From Deltaproteobacteria bacterium (lineage in GTDB: Bacteria > Desulfobacterota_B > Binatia > UBA9968), in NCBI GenBank assembly GCA_005879255.1, contig VBKY01000282.1, positions 1 through 17,641 of the forward strand: 17,641 nucleotides of DNA. Reading direction: 5' to 3'. Both the position numbers and the translations under genes were made by a program. Shown here in pieces: positions 6,845 through 14,958 of the stretch. The notes below the pieces were generated by a model. The model was given only the letters and a program-made list of their open reading frames with translations. It ran no database searches and was not told the DNA's origin. Each line of letters opens with the position of its first letter. The stretch's first letter is position 1.

Positions 6845-8464
6845 TTACTGCGCGATCCAGACATCCCTTAAATCTTGATTGACGTAGTGACTCGGTGTGA
6901 TCTTCCAGCCTTTCAATTTCGTCGAGTGCGGCACGATGCGCTGCCACCACAGGGTAGGGGGGAACTGATATGCCTTCTCATCGATCACACGCTTTTCGAA
7001 TTGCCTTAAGAGCTTCAGGCGTTCTTTAGGGTCTGTCGCGCGGCTCTGCTTGTCGTATAAGTCATCCAATACGCTGTCATTGTATCTTGCGTAATTGACG
7101 GGACTCTTTTCGCTGCTGATGAACTTGAAGAGCTGTAGATCGGGGTCGTCCATAAAGTCACAGGAGAAATCGATCCCGGCGTCGTAGTTACCCTGGCGAA
7201 AATCGTTGAAGTAAGCTCCTTCTTCCTGCTGGACGTGATTGACATTAAGCCCGACCTGACGCCATTGATCGATGACGTAGACGCCGGTCACTTCGTAGGG
7301 CTCTCTCACGTTGCGGTTCTTGAGCGTGAAGGAAAAACCCTCGGGCACCCCGGATTCCTTCAGCAATCGTCTCGCTTCCCTGCGCGACGCCTCGATGTTT
7401 TTTCCGAACCCGGCGAGCTTGACGAGCTCGGATTCAGGTATAGCGAACTGGGAGCCGGGCCGGAAAAGCCCGCCTACGTACTTCATCACCGAGATCTGCG
7501 ACAGCGCCTTCGATGCTGCCCACCGATCGATCGCAAGAGTGAGGGCGCGTCGAACTCGCACGTCGTCGAACGGCTTCTTTTCGTTATTGAGCGTCACCGT
7601 AAGATTACAGACCCAGGGACTCTCCTGGACGACGACTTGATTCCCCGCGGTCTTAACGATGTCATCGCGGGCCGCCGGGTTGAAGCCACGGAATTCGATG
7701 AGCGCCTGCCCGCTGCGCACCGCGGCGACGCGCGGCGCCGTGTCCCGGATGATGACTGCTTTATAGCCGTCGAGATAGGGTCGTCCCTTCATGAAGTAAT
7801 TCGGATTCTTCTTTCCCACCCAGTGAGAGCCCGCTACATACTCGACATAAGTAAACGGCCCGGTCCCCATGACGTTCTTTTCATACCAGCGCGGGTCCTT
7901 GGCTAAGATGTCGGCTTTGTAGATGAAGTTCCAGGGCGAGGCCAGGTTGGCAAGAAAAGATGCGGACGGATGCTTCAAACGAAAGACCACCGTCTGGACG
8001 TCGGGAGTCTCCACTTTGTCCACGACGGCGTAGGTCGCCTGGCGTGCGCTCACCACGCCCTCGGGCGGAAAAATAATCTTGTCGTAGGTTGCTTTGACAT
8101 CCTTGGCGGTTAGCTGACTACCGTCGTGAAACTGAATTCCCTGGCGAATCTTGAAGGTATAAGTAAGTCCGTCTTTGGATGCCTGCCAGCTTTCCGCCAC
8201 GTCGCCGACGATTTTTGGATAATTCTGTGGATCGAACCGAAGCAACGTGCTGTAGTGCGGCGCGATCGGATGGAGCATAGCGAAAGTCGTCTCACGATGA
8301 CCGTCGAAGGATGGCGGTGTGCCCCCCACGGCGAACACCAGCTCACCGCCGGACCGGGGCGCCTCCGCCGCGTTGGCTGTAACGGGACAAACCAACAGAG
8401 CTCCGACTGCGAATAGCACCTTGGTGAAATGACACTTAATGACCGCTTTGACCAAATCAAACAT
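6845..8464 (-). CDS. Peptide/nickel-type ABC transporter substrate-binding protein (SBP family 5)
   Basis: Periplasmic solute receptor of 539 residues, the usual size of the DppA/OppA/NikA family. A signal peptide is seen (about 1-32; hydrophobic KVLFAVGALLVCPVTANA, likely cut before AEAP). Then come GGELVFAVGGTPPSFDGH, the family signature region WQASKDGLTYTFKIRQGIQFHDGSQLTAKDV (about 92-122), RALTLAIDR (about 307-315) and ESGVPEGFSF (about 370). The family binds peptides, nickel complexes, sugars and other small molecules; the ligand is not predictable here. ATG at 8464 has GAGGGAGA about 8 nt ahead. It is the first gene of the operon with the two permeases, under a good candidate promoter, and divergent from the DUF885 gene. 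Confidence 0.93.
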   Translation of the reverse strand: MFDLVKAVIKCHFTKVLFAVGALLVCPVTANAAEAPRSGGELVFAVGGTPPSFDGHRETTFAMLHPIAPHYSTLLRFDPQNYPKIVGDVAESWQASKDGLTYTFKIRQGIQFHDGSQLTAKDVKATYDKIIFPPEGVVSARQATYAVVDKVETPDVQTVVFRLKHPSASFLANLASPWNFIYKADILAKDPRWYEKNVMGTGPFTYVEYVAGSHWVGKKNPNYFMKGRPYLDGYKAVIIRDTAPRVAAVRSGQALIEFRGFNPAARDDIVKTAGNQVVVQESPWVCNLTVTLNNEKKPFDDVRVRRALTLAIDRWAASKALSQISVMKYVGGLFRPGSQFAIPESELVKLAGFGKNIEASRREARRLLKESGVPEGFSFTLKNRNVREPYEVTGVYVIDQWRQVGLNVNHVQQEEGAYFNDFRQGNYDAGIDFSCDFMDDPDLQLFKFISSEKSPVNYARYNDSVLDDLYDKQSRATDPKERLKLLRQFEKRVIDEKAYQFPPTLWWQRIVPHSTKLKGWKITPSHYVNQDLRDVWIAQ

Positions 8465-8511
8465 GCGTTATCTCCCTCAAAGTTATTTTGCAGCTCCTCG
8501 ACGATGCGGCG

Positions 8512-8541
8512 AAAATATGGGATTCGGCTTCCTAAAGTCAA
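8512..8541 (-). promoter_or_regulatory. Sigma-70-like promoter of the peptide transporter operon
   Basis: On the minus strand TTGACT (8541-8536) and TATTTT (8517-8512) are 18 bases apart, about 48 nt before the binding-protein ATG and well placed for a leader carrying its ribosome binding site. The -35 matches 5 of 6 and the -10 4 of 6 consensus bases. The promoter sits in the 163-bp divergent gap shared with the DUF885 gene. Confidence 0.5.
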
Positions 8542-8627
8542 GCTTCATCGCGCCGTGGTCGCGACTCAATCCGATGGCGCGGCTTGACGCATCCATTCCA
8601 TCTGCCTTACTCTCGCCCACAATCACA

Positions 8628-10472
8628 ATGTCGCACCGACGAAGCTTCGCAGCAATCGGCCTACGAAGAACTGCCGTGCGGATTTACGCGCCGACAATAG
8701 TCCTATGCATGACTCTGTTCGGCTGTAGCGCGGTTGTGCAGCGTTTGCCGTCGCCGGGCCGAGGAGCAATCTCCACCGAGTCGCGCAAGCTCCATGAACT
8801 TTTCGAAAGTTATTTTGAAGCCTATTTGACACTCTATCCCACTTTCGCGACCGAGATCGGTGACCACCGCTACGACGACCAGTTGGAAATTGCCATCAGT
8901 GAAGAACACATCGGCGCTGAGCGCCGCCTCTTTCAACACGCTCTTAGCCGCATCGCCGAAATCAGATTAAACGAAATCGATCCCAGCGAGCGTCTTTATG
9001 TCGACGTTTTGACGCGCGGCTTGAGGCTTGGCCTCGCCGGGCAAAGATTCAAGCAACATCTCCAGCCTGTACGCCAGCTCGCCAGTCTCGCGGTCGAGTT
9101 TCCGCTGCTCGGCTCCGGCAGTGGCATTCATCCGTTCAGAACTGTGACGGACTATGAAAATTTTTTAAAACGTATCGAGCGATTTCAACTCTGGGTCGAC
9201 ACGGCGATCGCCAATCTGCAGCAGGGCGTGGAGCTTGGCATTGTGCAGCCGCGCGCCGTCATTGAAAGAACCCTGCCTCAGCTCGAAGCAATGATCGTCG
9301 CCGATGCCAAAGCAAGTCTGTTTTACCAGCCGATCTTGCGCATGCCCGGTGATTTCAGCGAGTCGGAGCGCGCCCGTCTCACGCGCGCGTACACGGAAGC
9401 CGTCGAGCAGCGCATCGTACCGACTTACCGTCATTTGCTGGCGTTCCTGAAAGAAGACTATCTGGGAAAAACTCGTAGCACCACGGCCTTGTCCGCACTC
9501 CCCGACGGAGACGCCTGGTACGAACATCTGGTTAAAACCCAAACAACAACCGATCTCACTGCGGAAGAAATCTTTCAGTTGGGCATAAAGGAGATCGCGC
9601 GGATTAGACAAGAAATGGAGCGGCTGCGCGACGGTCATGGATTTCCAGGTAACATGAAAGAGTTTTCCGATTACCTGGCAGCGAACGCACCCCGCGGTTA
9701 TGACAACCGCAGCGACCTCATCAAAGGCTACGAGGTCATTCGCCATACGGTGACACCCGAACTGCCGAAACTTTTCGGCCGCCTACCGAACGCCCACTTT
9801 GAAATCCGCACCGTCGAAGAATTTCGCGAAAGAGCGGCGCCGTCGCAATACTGGTCCGCTTCCCCCGACGGCTCGCGTCCGGGAATTTTTTACGTCAATG
9901 CGTCGAGGATCGAAGCCAGCCCGCGGCGCGCTTCCGAGCCGCTGTTTCTCCACGAAGCGGTGCCGGGTCATCATTTTCAGCTATCGCTGCAACAGGAGCG
10001 CGAAGACTTGCCGCGTTTTCAACGGTTCGCCGATTACACGGCGTTCGTTGAAGGCTGGGCTCTTTACGCCGAAAGCTTAGGCGCTGAGCTTGGGCTCTAC
10101 AAAGAGCCATCGCAATATTTCAGCCGGCTGAATTCTGAATTGTTCCGCGCCGCACGCCTGGTCGTCGATGTCGGTTTGCATCGTAAGAACTGGAGCCGCG
10201 AGCAAGCGATCAAGTTTCTGATGGACACGACCATGAGCGGCGAAAGTAGCGCCAGCTCGGAGGTCGATCGCTATATCGCGGTGCCGGCACAGGCGCTCGG
10301 CTACAAGATCGGCCAGCTAAAGATTTCGGCGATCAGAGCGAAGGCGGAGGAAGCGCTAGGTCCTAAGTTCGACATTCGCGCCTTTCACGACGAATTGCTC
10401 AAAGATGGCGCGCTGCCGCTCGATCTCCTGGAAGCAAAGATGAACCGGTGGATTGAACAAACGCGCCGTTAA
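8628..10472 (+). CDS. DUF885 family lipoprotein, probable zinc metallopeptidase
   Basis: A 614-residue protein of the DUF885 family, whose members carry a zinc-peptidase-like HExxxGHH site; few have been characterised. That site is seen as HEAVPGHH at residues 442-449, followed by FVEGWALYAE (473-482), whose Glu475 is the likely third metal ligand. Further family marks are YPTFATEIGDHRYDD near the start, GIFYVNASRIEASPRR, and APAQALGYKIGQLKI-like wording near the end. The N-terminus has a basic stretch, a hydrophobic run and a lipobox LFGC (Cys33), so it is probably a lipoprotein facing the periplasm. The frame is open back to 8439, overlapping the divergent gene. The ATG at 8628 gives the best lipoprotein signal; 8709 would leave the signal too short. 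No clear ribosome binding site. Peptidase activity is inferred. Confidence 0.88.
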   Translation: MSHRRSFAAIGLRRTAVRIYAPTIVLCMTLFGCSAVVQRLPSPGRGAISTESRKLHELFESYFEAYLTLYPTFATEIGDHRYDDQLEIAISEEHIGAERRLFQHALSRIAEIRLNEIDPSERLYVDVLTRGLRLGLAGQRFKQHLQPVRQLASLAVEFPLLGSGSGIHPFRTVTDYENFLKRIERFQLWVDTAIANLQQGVELGIVQPRAVIERTLPQLEAMIVADAKASLFYQPILRMPGDFSESERARLTRAYTEAVEQRIVPTYRHLLAFLKEDYLGKTRSTTALSALPDGDAWYEHLVKTQTTTDLTAEEIFQLGIKEIARIRQEMERLRDGHGFPGNMKEFSDYLAANAPRGYDNRSDLIKGYEVIRHTVTPELPKLFGRLPNAHFEIRTVEEFRERAAPSQYWSASPDGSRPGIFYVNASRIEASPRRASEPLFLHEAVPGHHFQLSLQQEREDLPRFQRFADYTAFVEGWALYAESLGAELGLYKEPSQYFSRLNSELFRAARLVVDVGLHRKNWSREQAIKFLMDTTMSGESSASSEVDRYIAVPAQALGYKIGQLKISAIRAKAEEALGPKFDIRAFHDELLKDGALPLDLLEAKMNRWIEQTRR

Positions 10473-10521
10473 TCCGTGAATGCTTTCTCATTACCACCAA
10501 GAGCACGATCCAACCGTTATC

Positions 10522-10550
10522 GTAGGGGCGGGTTTGAAACCCGCCCCTAC
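10522..10550. repeat. Perfect 29-bp palindrome, dispersed-repeat type
   Basis: Two 14-bp arms, GTAGGGGCGGGTTT (10522-10535) and AAACCCGCCCCTAC (10537-10550), surround a single G. The sequence lies 49 bp after the DUF885 stop in a 182-bp gap. From memory, near-identical palindromes occur between genes in many bacterial drafts and give spurious translated peptides containing GAGLKPAPT, exactly as the frame here would. A mobile or REP-like intergenic repeat is therefore likely. It could also act as a transcript 3' end hairpin, though no T-run follows. Confidence 0.7.
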
Positions 10551-10654
10551 TTCGGGCCCTTCGTGGTTATCTTCTCCTTGCCCCTCACCTTCCAGAGATT
10601 CAAAACCGTCCGACCGTGGCAATTTTAGTGAATTCGAAGCGCCGGCGAGGTACA

Positions 10655-11623
10655 ATGGCTTCTGTGGATATGCGCGCCGAGATTCTGACAACCGTAAACC
10701 ATCTCACGATTCTCAAGAGGCGGCAGCTCCCCCCGCCGCGGGTGATGACCGGCGACGAGCGGCGCTTGATGAATCCCAACCGCGGACTGATCAAGCGTTG
10801 TGAACGCTACCTGGACATTTTATTCTCGCGTTTCATCTATCCGCCTTTTGGCCACGTTTGGAGTCCCTACTGTTGGGTGCTTGAAAGGCGCTTTAGTCTC
10901 GCTGAAACAAAACTTGCGCCAGCCGGTTGGCCCCGCGGCATTGCACCGCTGCGAGTGCTGTTAATCTCGGACATTCACGGCGGGATTTTTTTAAAACCCC
11001 AAACGCTATGGCAGATCGTCCATGCTTTGATGCGTGAGAAACCCGATCTCGTCGTCGTCGCCGGCGACATGGTCACGGGCCACACGAGCGAAGCGATCCG
11101 GTATCTCGACGGGTTGGCCGCGTTGGCCTCGGCGCCGCTTGGCGCCTGGTTCTGTTTTGGCAACCATGACTATTTCGGCAGCGATCCTCAAGAACTGCGC
11201 GAGAATCTCGCGGCGATCGGGATTAAGACGCTCAAAAATGAGAGCGTATCATTAAACCACCACGGCGAGCATTTCGTCCTCGGCGGCATGGATGATCGGA
11301 TCATGGGCAAGCCCGACTGGGAAGGTATGCTATCCGGTCACGGAACGCCGCATCTACTCATGTCTCACAATCCCGATATTTTTTATGAGGCCGAGGCGCG
11401 CGGCGTGCCGCTGACGCTCTCAGGGCATACCCACGGCGGGCAGATCCGTTTTCCCAAGGGTCCGGCAATCATCAGGCAAAGCCGATACTGCCTCGACGAA
11501 GGCGTCTATGCGTATCGCTCCGCCTTGCTGGTTGTTTCCCGCGGTCTGGGCAGTGTCGCGCTGCCGATTCGCTGGGGCGCGGACCCCGAGGCGGTGCTGA
11601 TCGAAATTGTTGCGCCTGATTGA
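10655..11623 (+). CDS. Calcineurin-type metallophosphoesterase (YkuE/YaeI-like)
   Basis: A 322-residue protein with the full two-metal phosphoesterase motif series: SDIHGG (105-110), AGDMVTG (136-142), GNHDYF (169-174), MSHNPD (236-241) and SGHTHGGQ (256-263). This order and spacing fit the YkuE/YaeI group, of which some members hydrolyse UDP-2,3-diacylglucosamine-like or other phosphodiester substrates; the substrate here is unknown. The first 95 residues precede the catalytic domain and include an aromatic-rich stretch (FSRFIYPPFGHVWSPYCWV, about 58-75) that could associate with a membrane. ATG at 10655 is chosen because GAGG lies 5 nt ahead; a GTG at 10616 in frame lacks this. No obvious operon partner. 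Confidence 0.9.
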   Translation: MASVDMRAEILTTVNHLTILKRRQLPPPRVMTGDERRLMNPNRGLIKRCERYLDILFSRFIYPPFGHVWSPYCWVLERRFSLAETKLAPAGWPRGIAPLRVLLISDIHGGIFLKPQTLWQIVHALMREKPDLVVVAGDMVTGHTSEAIRYLDGLAALASAPLGAWFCFGNHDYFGSDPQELRENLAAIGIKTLKNESVSLNHHGEHFVLGGMDDRIMGKPDWEGMLSGHGTPHLLMSHNPDIFYEAEARGVPLTLSGHTHGGQIRFPKGPAIIRQSRYCLDEGVYAYRSALLVVSRGLGSVALPIRWGADPEAVLIEIVAPD

Positions 11624-11656
11624 AGCTGCGCGGTGCCGGCGCGAGTCCGCGATCAA

Positions 11657-12009
11657 CTATTTCGCAGTTGCGTTCGACTGGCGCGATCGGTTTACGAGAT
11701 CGAAGAGCGTCTGGCGCGCGCTTTCTTGGACGATGTTGGGCGTTGCGCCCATTTTCTTTGCGACGGTTTCCTGATCGAACATGAACCTCTTCCAGACTTC
11801 GGGCGGATAGCTTTCAAGCGGCAAGGCGAAGCCGCCTCGTGGCTTGCCGGTCATCGCGTGGACATGATGGCTGCGCGAGCCGACACCGCGAAGACTATGG
11901 CAGTAGACACAGCCGTTGCGAAAGGTTAGGGCTCCTCAACATCCTTCGGTAGGTCGCGAATGGCCTGCAACGGATCCTGTTTCATTCTGCGAAAACTATC
12001 TTCCGTCAA
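11657..12009 (-). pseudogene. Small CxxCH protein (cytochrome c-like), broken by one missing base
   Basis: Two frames together make one plausible protein. From the TTG at 12009 the frame reads MTEDSFRRMKQDPLQAIRDL then PKDVEE, and meets a TAA at 11928-11926. Restoring one G in GAGGAGCCC (about 11929-11937) gives VEEALTFRNG and continues through CVYCH (11911-11897), SHHVHA and FALPLESYPPEVW to the TAG at 11657. The restored length is exactly 117 residues. CVYCH is a c-type haem motif (Cys34, Cys37, His38), and the rest resembles small cytochrome c-like proteins I recall from related drafts. No signal peptide is present, which is odd for a haem-c protein; a metal-binding role through CxxCH and HHxH is an alternative. 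The TTG directly follows the aminotransferase TGA, so translation is probably coupled. Sequencing error is possible. Confidence 0.65.
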
Positions 12010-12966
12010 TCATGCCGCGATCTTTGCCCGCCAGGCAGCGAGCAGTCGATCCCGTTCGCTGCTCTCTACATGATCGAAAGCCTGCATGACAATATCGACG
12101 CCGACCATATCGCTCCACGCTTGCAATAGCTTTTTGGTTAATGGTCCCGGAACCACCTTCGTCGGGCGCACGCCGTTGATGCTCTGGACCGGGACGATCG
12201 TCGGGCTGGTGCTGGCGAGAACCTCCTCGGCGTTGTAAGCGTCGTAAGGCGTAAAATTGCCTTCCATCACTTCGATCTTAAGTTTCGCGGCAAGCTCGAA
12301 CAACGCATCTTTGGTGATTCCGTCCAGCACATTTTTATTGGACGGCGTGCAGAGCTTGCCGTTCAGAACCAGGAAGAAGTTGTGCGCGTTCGATTCGCTG
12401 ATGTTGCCATCGAGGTCAAGCATCAGCGGGATAGCCTGGGGATCGACCTGCTTCGCCTCGAAGATCGCCATGTTGTGATTCATCTTATTGTTGATCTTCG
12501 CCTTGGGCTCCAGACACTGCGGCGGGATGCGCCGTGTCGAAGGAATGACGAGCTTGACGCCGTCGACGTAGTGGCGCGCGAATTCCTCGAAGGCAATGCT
12601 GATGCAGTAAATCGCCACCGTCGCTTTTCCGATCGTTCGATTTCCTCGCGATGAGCGTATTCCCCGGCTTACCACCTGCCAGATCGCCACTTCTTCGCCT
12701 TTTTCGAGAATCGGTCTATTGCGCTCGAACACTTCCAATGTGACTTTCTCCATGTCCCCAGGCGAAATACCACAATCGATGCGAGTGTAACGGAGCGACC
12801 TAAAAAGCCGCGCCGTGTGATCTCTTAAGCGAAAAGGCTTGTGGCCAAAAGTTCGTGTCACATCGTAAACACCGTCGCCGGCATTGAAGCCGGAATCGAG
12901 CACCGAGATCTTGGCTTCGCTCTCAGGCACGAACGAACCATTCAAGTAGACGATCTTTTCAGCCAT
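12010..12966 (-). CDS. Class IV PLP-dependent aminotransferase (branched-chain/D-amino-acid type)
   Basis: Cytoplasmic fold-type IV aminotransferase, 318 residues. The N-terminus (VYLNGSFVPESEAKISVLDSG, then FNAGDGVYDVTRTF) is the standard class IV opening. The likely Schiff-base lysine is Lys157 in KAKINNKMNHN, three residues before an Asn, as in D-amino acid aminotransferase. NISESNAHNFF (188-198) supplies the conserved Glu191, and LDGITKDALFELA (214-226) the phosphate-binding region. Members include branched-chain and D-amino-acid aminotransferases and 4-amino-4-deoxychorismate lyase; the exact activity is not clear. ATG at 12966 has GGGAGG about 7 nt ahead; the frame is open to 13008 without a better start. 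It lies 84 bp after the MFS gene and abuts the CxxCH gene, so the three probably form an operon. Confidence 0.9.
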   Translation of the reverse strand: MAEKIVYLNGSFVPESEAKISVLDSGFNAGDGVYDVTRTFGHKPFRLRDHTARLFRSLRYTRIDCGISPGDMEKVTLEVFERNRPILEKGEEVAIWQVVSRGIRSSRGNRTIGKATVAIYCISIAFEEFARHYVDGVKLVIPSTRRIPPQCLEPKAKINNKMNHNMAIFEAKQVDPQAIPLMLDLDGNISESNAHNFFLVLNGKLCTPSNKNVLDGITKDALFELAAKLKIEVMEGNFTPYDAYNAEEVLASTSPTIVPVQSINGVRPTKVVPGPLTKKLLQAWSDMVGVDIVMQAFDHVESSERDRLLAAWRAKIAA

Positions 12967-13050
12967 GTTTTGCCTCCCATGCATAGCACCCAATGGTCGT
13001 TGCGACACTTAGCGAGACCGGCTACACCTGTCAATCCACCCCGACTCGGT

Positions 13051-14460
13051 CTAGGACGGTTTTTCACCGCCGCGCAGCGCCGACGTGAATAGGGCGATGA
13101 CGGTCAGTACGATGGCCGCCAAGAATGTCGTATTGAGGGCCGCGACGAAGCCCAGAGGATTCGCCGTGGTCAGATTCGCCGCACTCACACCGGTATAATG
13201 TTCAAAGGCAAGTGACATGGACAGGCCGCCCAATGCAACGCCTAACACGTTGCCCAATCCGAACGTCACATGATTGACCGCCGAGGCGAAGCCGCGATGC
13301 TCCTTCGGCATCATACTGATCATCGCCGTAGAATTGGCCGGATTGAAGATTCCGTTGGTCATCGCCCCGACAATGATCAACGCCGCTGGCAGCAACCAGT
13401 GAGAGTCGGTCCGCAATAGCCCGCCGATGCTCAAAGACACGATCATAAATACCACACCAAAAGTCGCGGGAACCCGCGGACCCAAGCGGTCGGTCATGTA
13501 CCCGCTGAGCGGCGCCAGCGCCACCGTCAAGATCGATGGCGCCATAAAAAGCACTCCGACCCGGGTCGGCGAAAGAAGCAGCACGTCCTGGAGGTAAAAC
13601 GGCATCAGGAAACCGGTAAGCGTGTAGCTGATTGCGATCACGAGCAGACTCACGACGCTGAAAGTAAAGCGGCGGATCTTAAACAGCTCCAGATTGACGA
13701 ATGGACTTCTGGTGCGCGACTCATGTATTAGGAAGACCGCCAGGCTAGCGAGAAAAAATGCCGCCAAAAGCATCTTCGTCGAGCCACTGGCGATCAGCTG
13801 AGTGCGCCGATCGAAGAGAAATACCAGCGTTGTCGTGATCGCGAAGAGTAGCGCGGCGCCCGAGTAATCGACGGGCACGCCGTGCGACGGCGGCCGCAGG
13901 TGCTGCCGCTTGAGATTCGCCAACGCCAGTAGCGCACCGCCGAAGCCGATCGGAGCGAGCAGAAAAAAACTCCAGCGCCAGCTGAAATAGTCGATCATCA
14001 CGCCGCCGATGCTCGGCCCAAGGATGAAACCGACGTGATGCGCTGTCGTCATGTATCCTTGCGCCCGGCCGGCGAGATCTTCGGTCACCGACTCGGATGC
14101 GAGCGCCCGACTCGAAGACTGCAGCATCGCGCCGCCGACCCCTTGAACAAAACGCGACACGATCAACTGCAGCACGGTCTGCGACAAGCCGCAGAGAAGC
14201 GAGCTCACGGCAAATACTAAGAAACCCAATGCGAACATTTTCTCCCGGCCCCAAAGGTCCGAAATGCGACCGAAGATCACCGAGAGCCCGATGTTCGACA
14301 GCTGGTACGACAGCAACGCCCACGAGACGCCGAGCAGATCAGTGCCCAAACTCTGCGCTACTGTGGGCATTGAAATAGCGACAATTCTCGTCGCCGTTCC
14401 GGAAAAAAAAGTTCCCAGCAGCGCCGTTGCAAGAAGCAAATAATTGATGCGAGAATCCAC
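13051..14460 (-). CDS. MFS transporter, DHA2-like drug/metabolite exporter
   Basis: Inner-membrane proton-coupled exporter of 469 residues with about 14 hydrophobic segments, the DHA2 (EmrB/QacA-like) layout. Seen are motif A after helix 2 (GRISDLWGREKMF, about 64-76), the arginine of motif B in VSRFVQGVGGAMLQ (about 100-113), and the exporter motif C in GFILGPSIGGVMID (about 145-158). A repeat of motif A occurs in the second half (GYMTDRLGPRVP). Substrates of this group range from drugs to metabolites and none can be chosen. The start is a GTG at 14460 with only a weak ribosome binding site. It heads the minus-strand run MFS, aminotransferase, CxxCH protein, so it could export a product connected with the aminotransferase, which is inference. 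Confidence 0.9.
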   Translation of the reverse strand: MDSRINYLLLATALLGTFFSGTATRIVAISMPTVAQSLGTDLLGVSWALLSYQLSNIGLSVIFGRISDLWGREKMFALGFLVFAVSSLLCGLSQTVLQLIVSRFVQGVGGAMLQSSSRALASESVTEDLAGRAQGYMTTAHHVGFILGPSIGGVMIDYFSWRWSFFLLAPIGFGGALLALANLKRQHLRPPSHGVPVDYSGAALLFAITTTLVFLFDRRTQLIASGSTKMLLAAFFLASLAVFLIHESRTRSPFVNLELFKIRRFTFSVVSLLVIAISYTLTGFLMPFYLQDVLLLSPTRVGVLFMAPSILTVALAPLSGYMTDRLGPRVPATFGVVFMIVSLSIGGLLRTDSHWLLPAALIIVGAMTNGIFNPANSTAMISMMPKEHRGFASAVNHVTFGLGNVLGVALGGLSMSLAFEHYTGVSAANLTTANPLGFVAALNTTFLAAIVLTVIALFTSALRGGEKPS

Positions 14461-14493
14461 GCCGAGGGGTTTCTTTCACGGCAAATTTCTCGA

Positions 14494-14522
14494 TTAATAG
14501 CGCCGAACGCGGCGCGCGGCAA
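14494..14522 (-). promoter_or_regulatory. Possible sigma-70 promoter of the MFS/aminotransferase operon
   Basis: On the minus strand TTGCCG (14522-14517) and TATTAA (14499-14494) are 17 bases apart, 33 nt before the MFS GTG. Each box matches 4 of 6 consensus bases. The spacer contains a small stem, CGCCG/CGGCG (14501-14505 and 14510-14514), that could bind a dimeric regulator or be chance in GC-rich DNA. Confidence 0.3.
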
Positions 14523-14838
14523 ATGGCTGCGCGGCGGCATCCGAGCATTTTTTTTCTACGCTTAATTGTCCTTGAAAGGCCATGCTGGAGAGTCATCGAC
14601 GCTATTAGGCGTTGTTCTTCCCATCTGATTGCAGGAAATTTCCTTCCCTTTCGTCTGAAAATCGCTTGCAAATGATATGATATGACCGTCGAATTTTGCG
14701 GACTCGCTGAACTTATTTCGAATCTTCGATACACCGCCGCTGGCATAGGCCTTGCTCGGTTTTCAGTCAACAGCCGAACAACGGATTTTCGAGCGCACGC
14801 CCAAAGACCTGCTCGCCGGCACTTCAACGGGGGAGAAC
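14523..14838. other. Divergent intergenic region, no gene seen
   Basis: Region between the divergent MFS gene and the PRC-barrel gene. No open frame here looks like a real protein. An extended -10 element, TGATATGAT (14673-14681), on the plus strand could start the PRC-barrel transcript with a long leader of about 200 nt; no good -35 accompanies it. Nothing else is recognised. Confidence 0.35.
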
Positions 14839-14958
14839 ATGTCTCAGTTCAGCTTCAATCTGGCTATAACAAGGACTGAATGTGGAGGCGGTTATGCTTC
14901 GTACTGTGAAAGCGATGGAGGGATTTGCCATCGGAGCGAAAGACGGCGACATCGGTGA
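14839..14958 (+). CDS. Possible 39-residue leader ORF overlapping the PRC-barrel start
   Basis: ATG at 14839 has a strong Shine-Dalgarno sequence (GGGGGAG, about 5 nt ahead), better than most genes in the window. The frame reads MSQFSFNLAITRTECGGG and runs out of phase through the start of the PRC-barrel gene to a stop at 14956-14958. The later residues (Arg/His-rich) look like an off-frame reading, so it would act, if at all, as a translated leader coupled to the downstream gene. No homologue is recognised; this may be chance. Confidence 0.25.
   Translation: MSQFSFNLAITRTECGGGYASYCESDGGICHRSERRRHR

Noticed and set aside
7235..7906. 223-residue plus-strand frame inside the binding-protein gene
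   Set aside because: Antisense shadow of the SBP family 5 gene, with no domain and no ribosome binding site.
9165..9746. 193-residue minus-strand frame inside the DUF885 gene
   Set aside because: Antisense shadow; the plus strand has the full DUF885 motif series.
10480..10803. Frame encoding a GAGLKPAPT peptide
   Set aside because: Translation of the 29-bp palindrome and of the metallophosphoesterase start in another frame; treated as a non-coding repeat.
14339..14827. 162-residue minus-strand frame upstream of the MFS gene
   Set aside because: Arg-rich, low-quality composition, overlaps the MFS start in another frame and has no recognisable motif.
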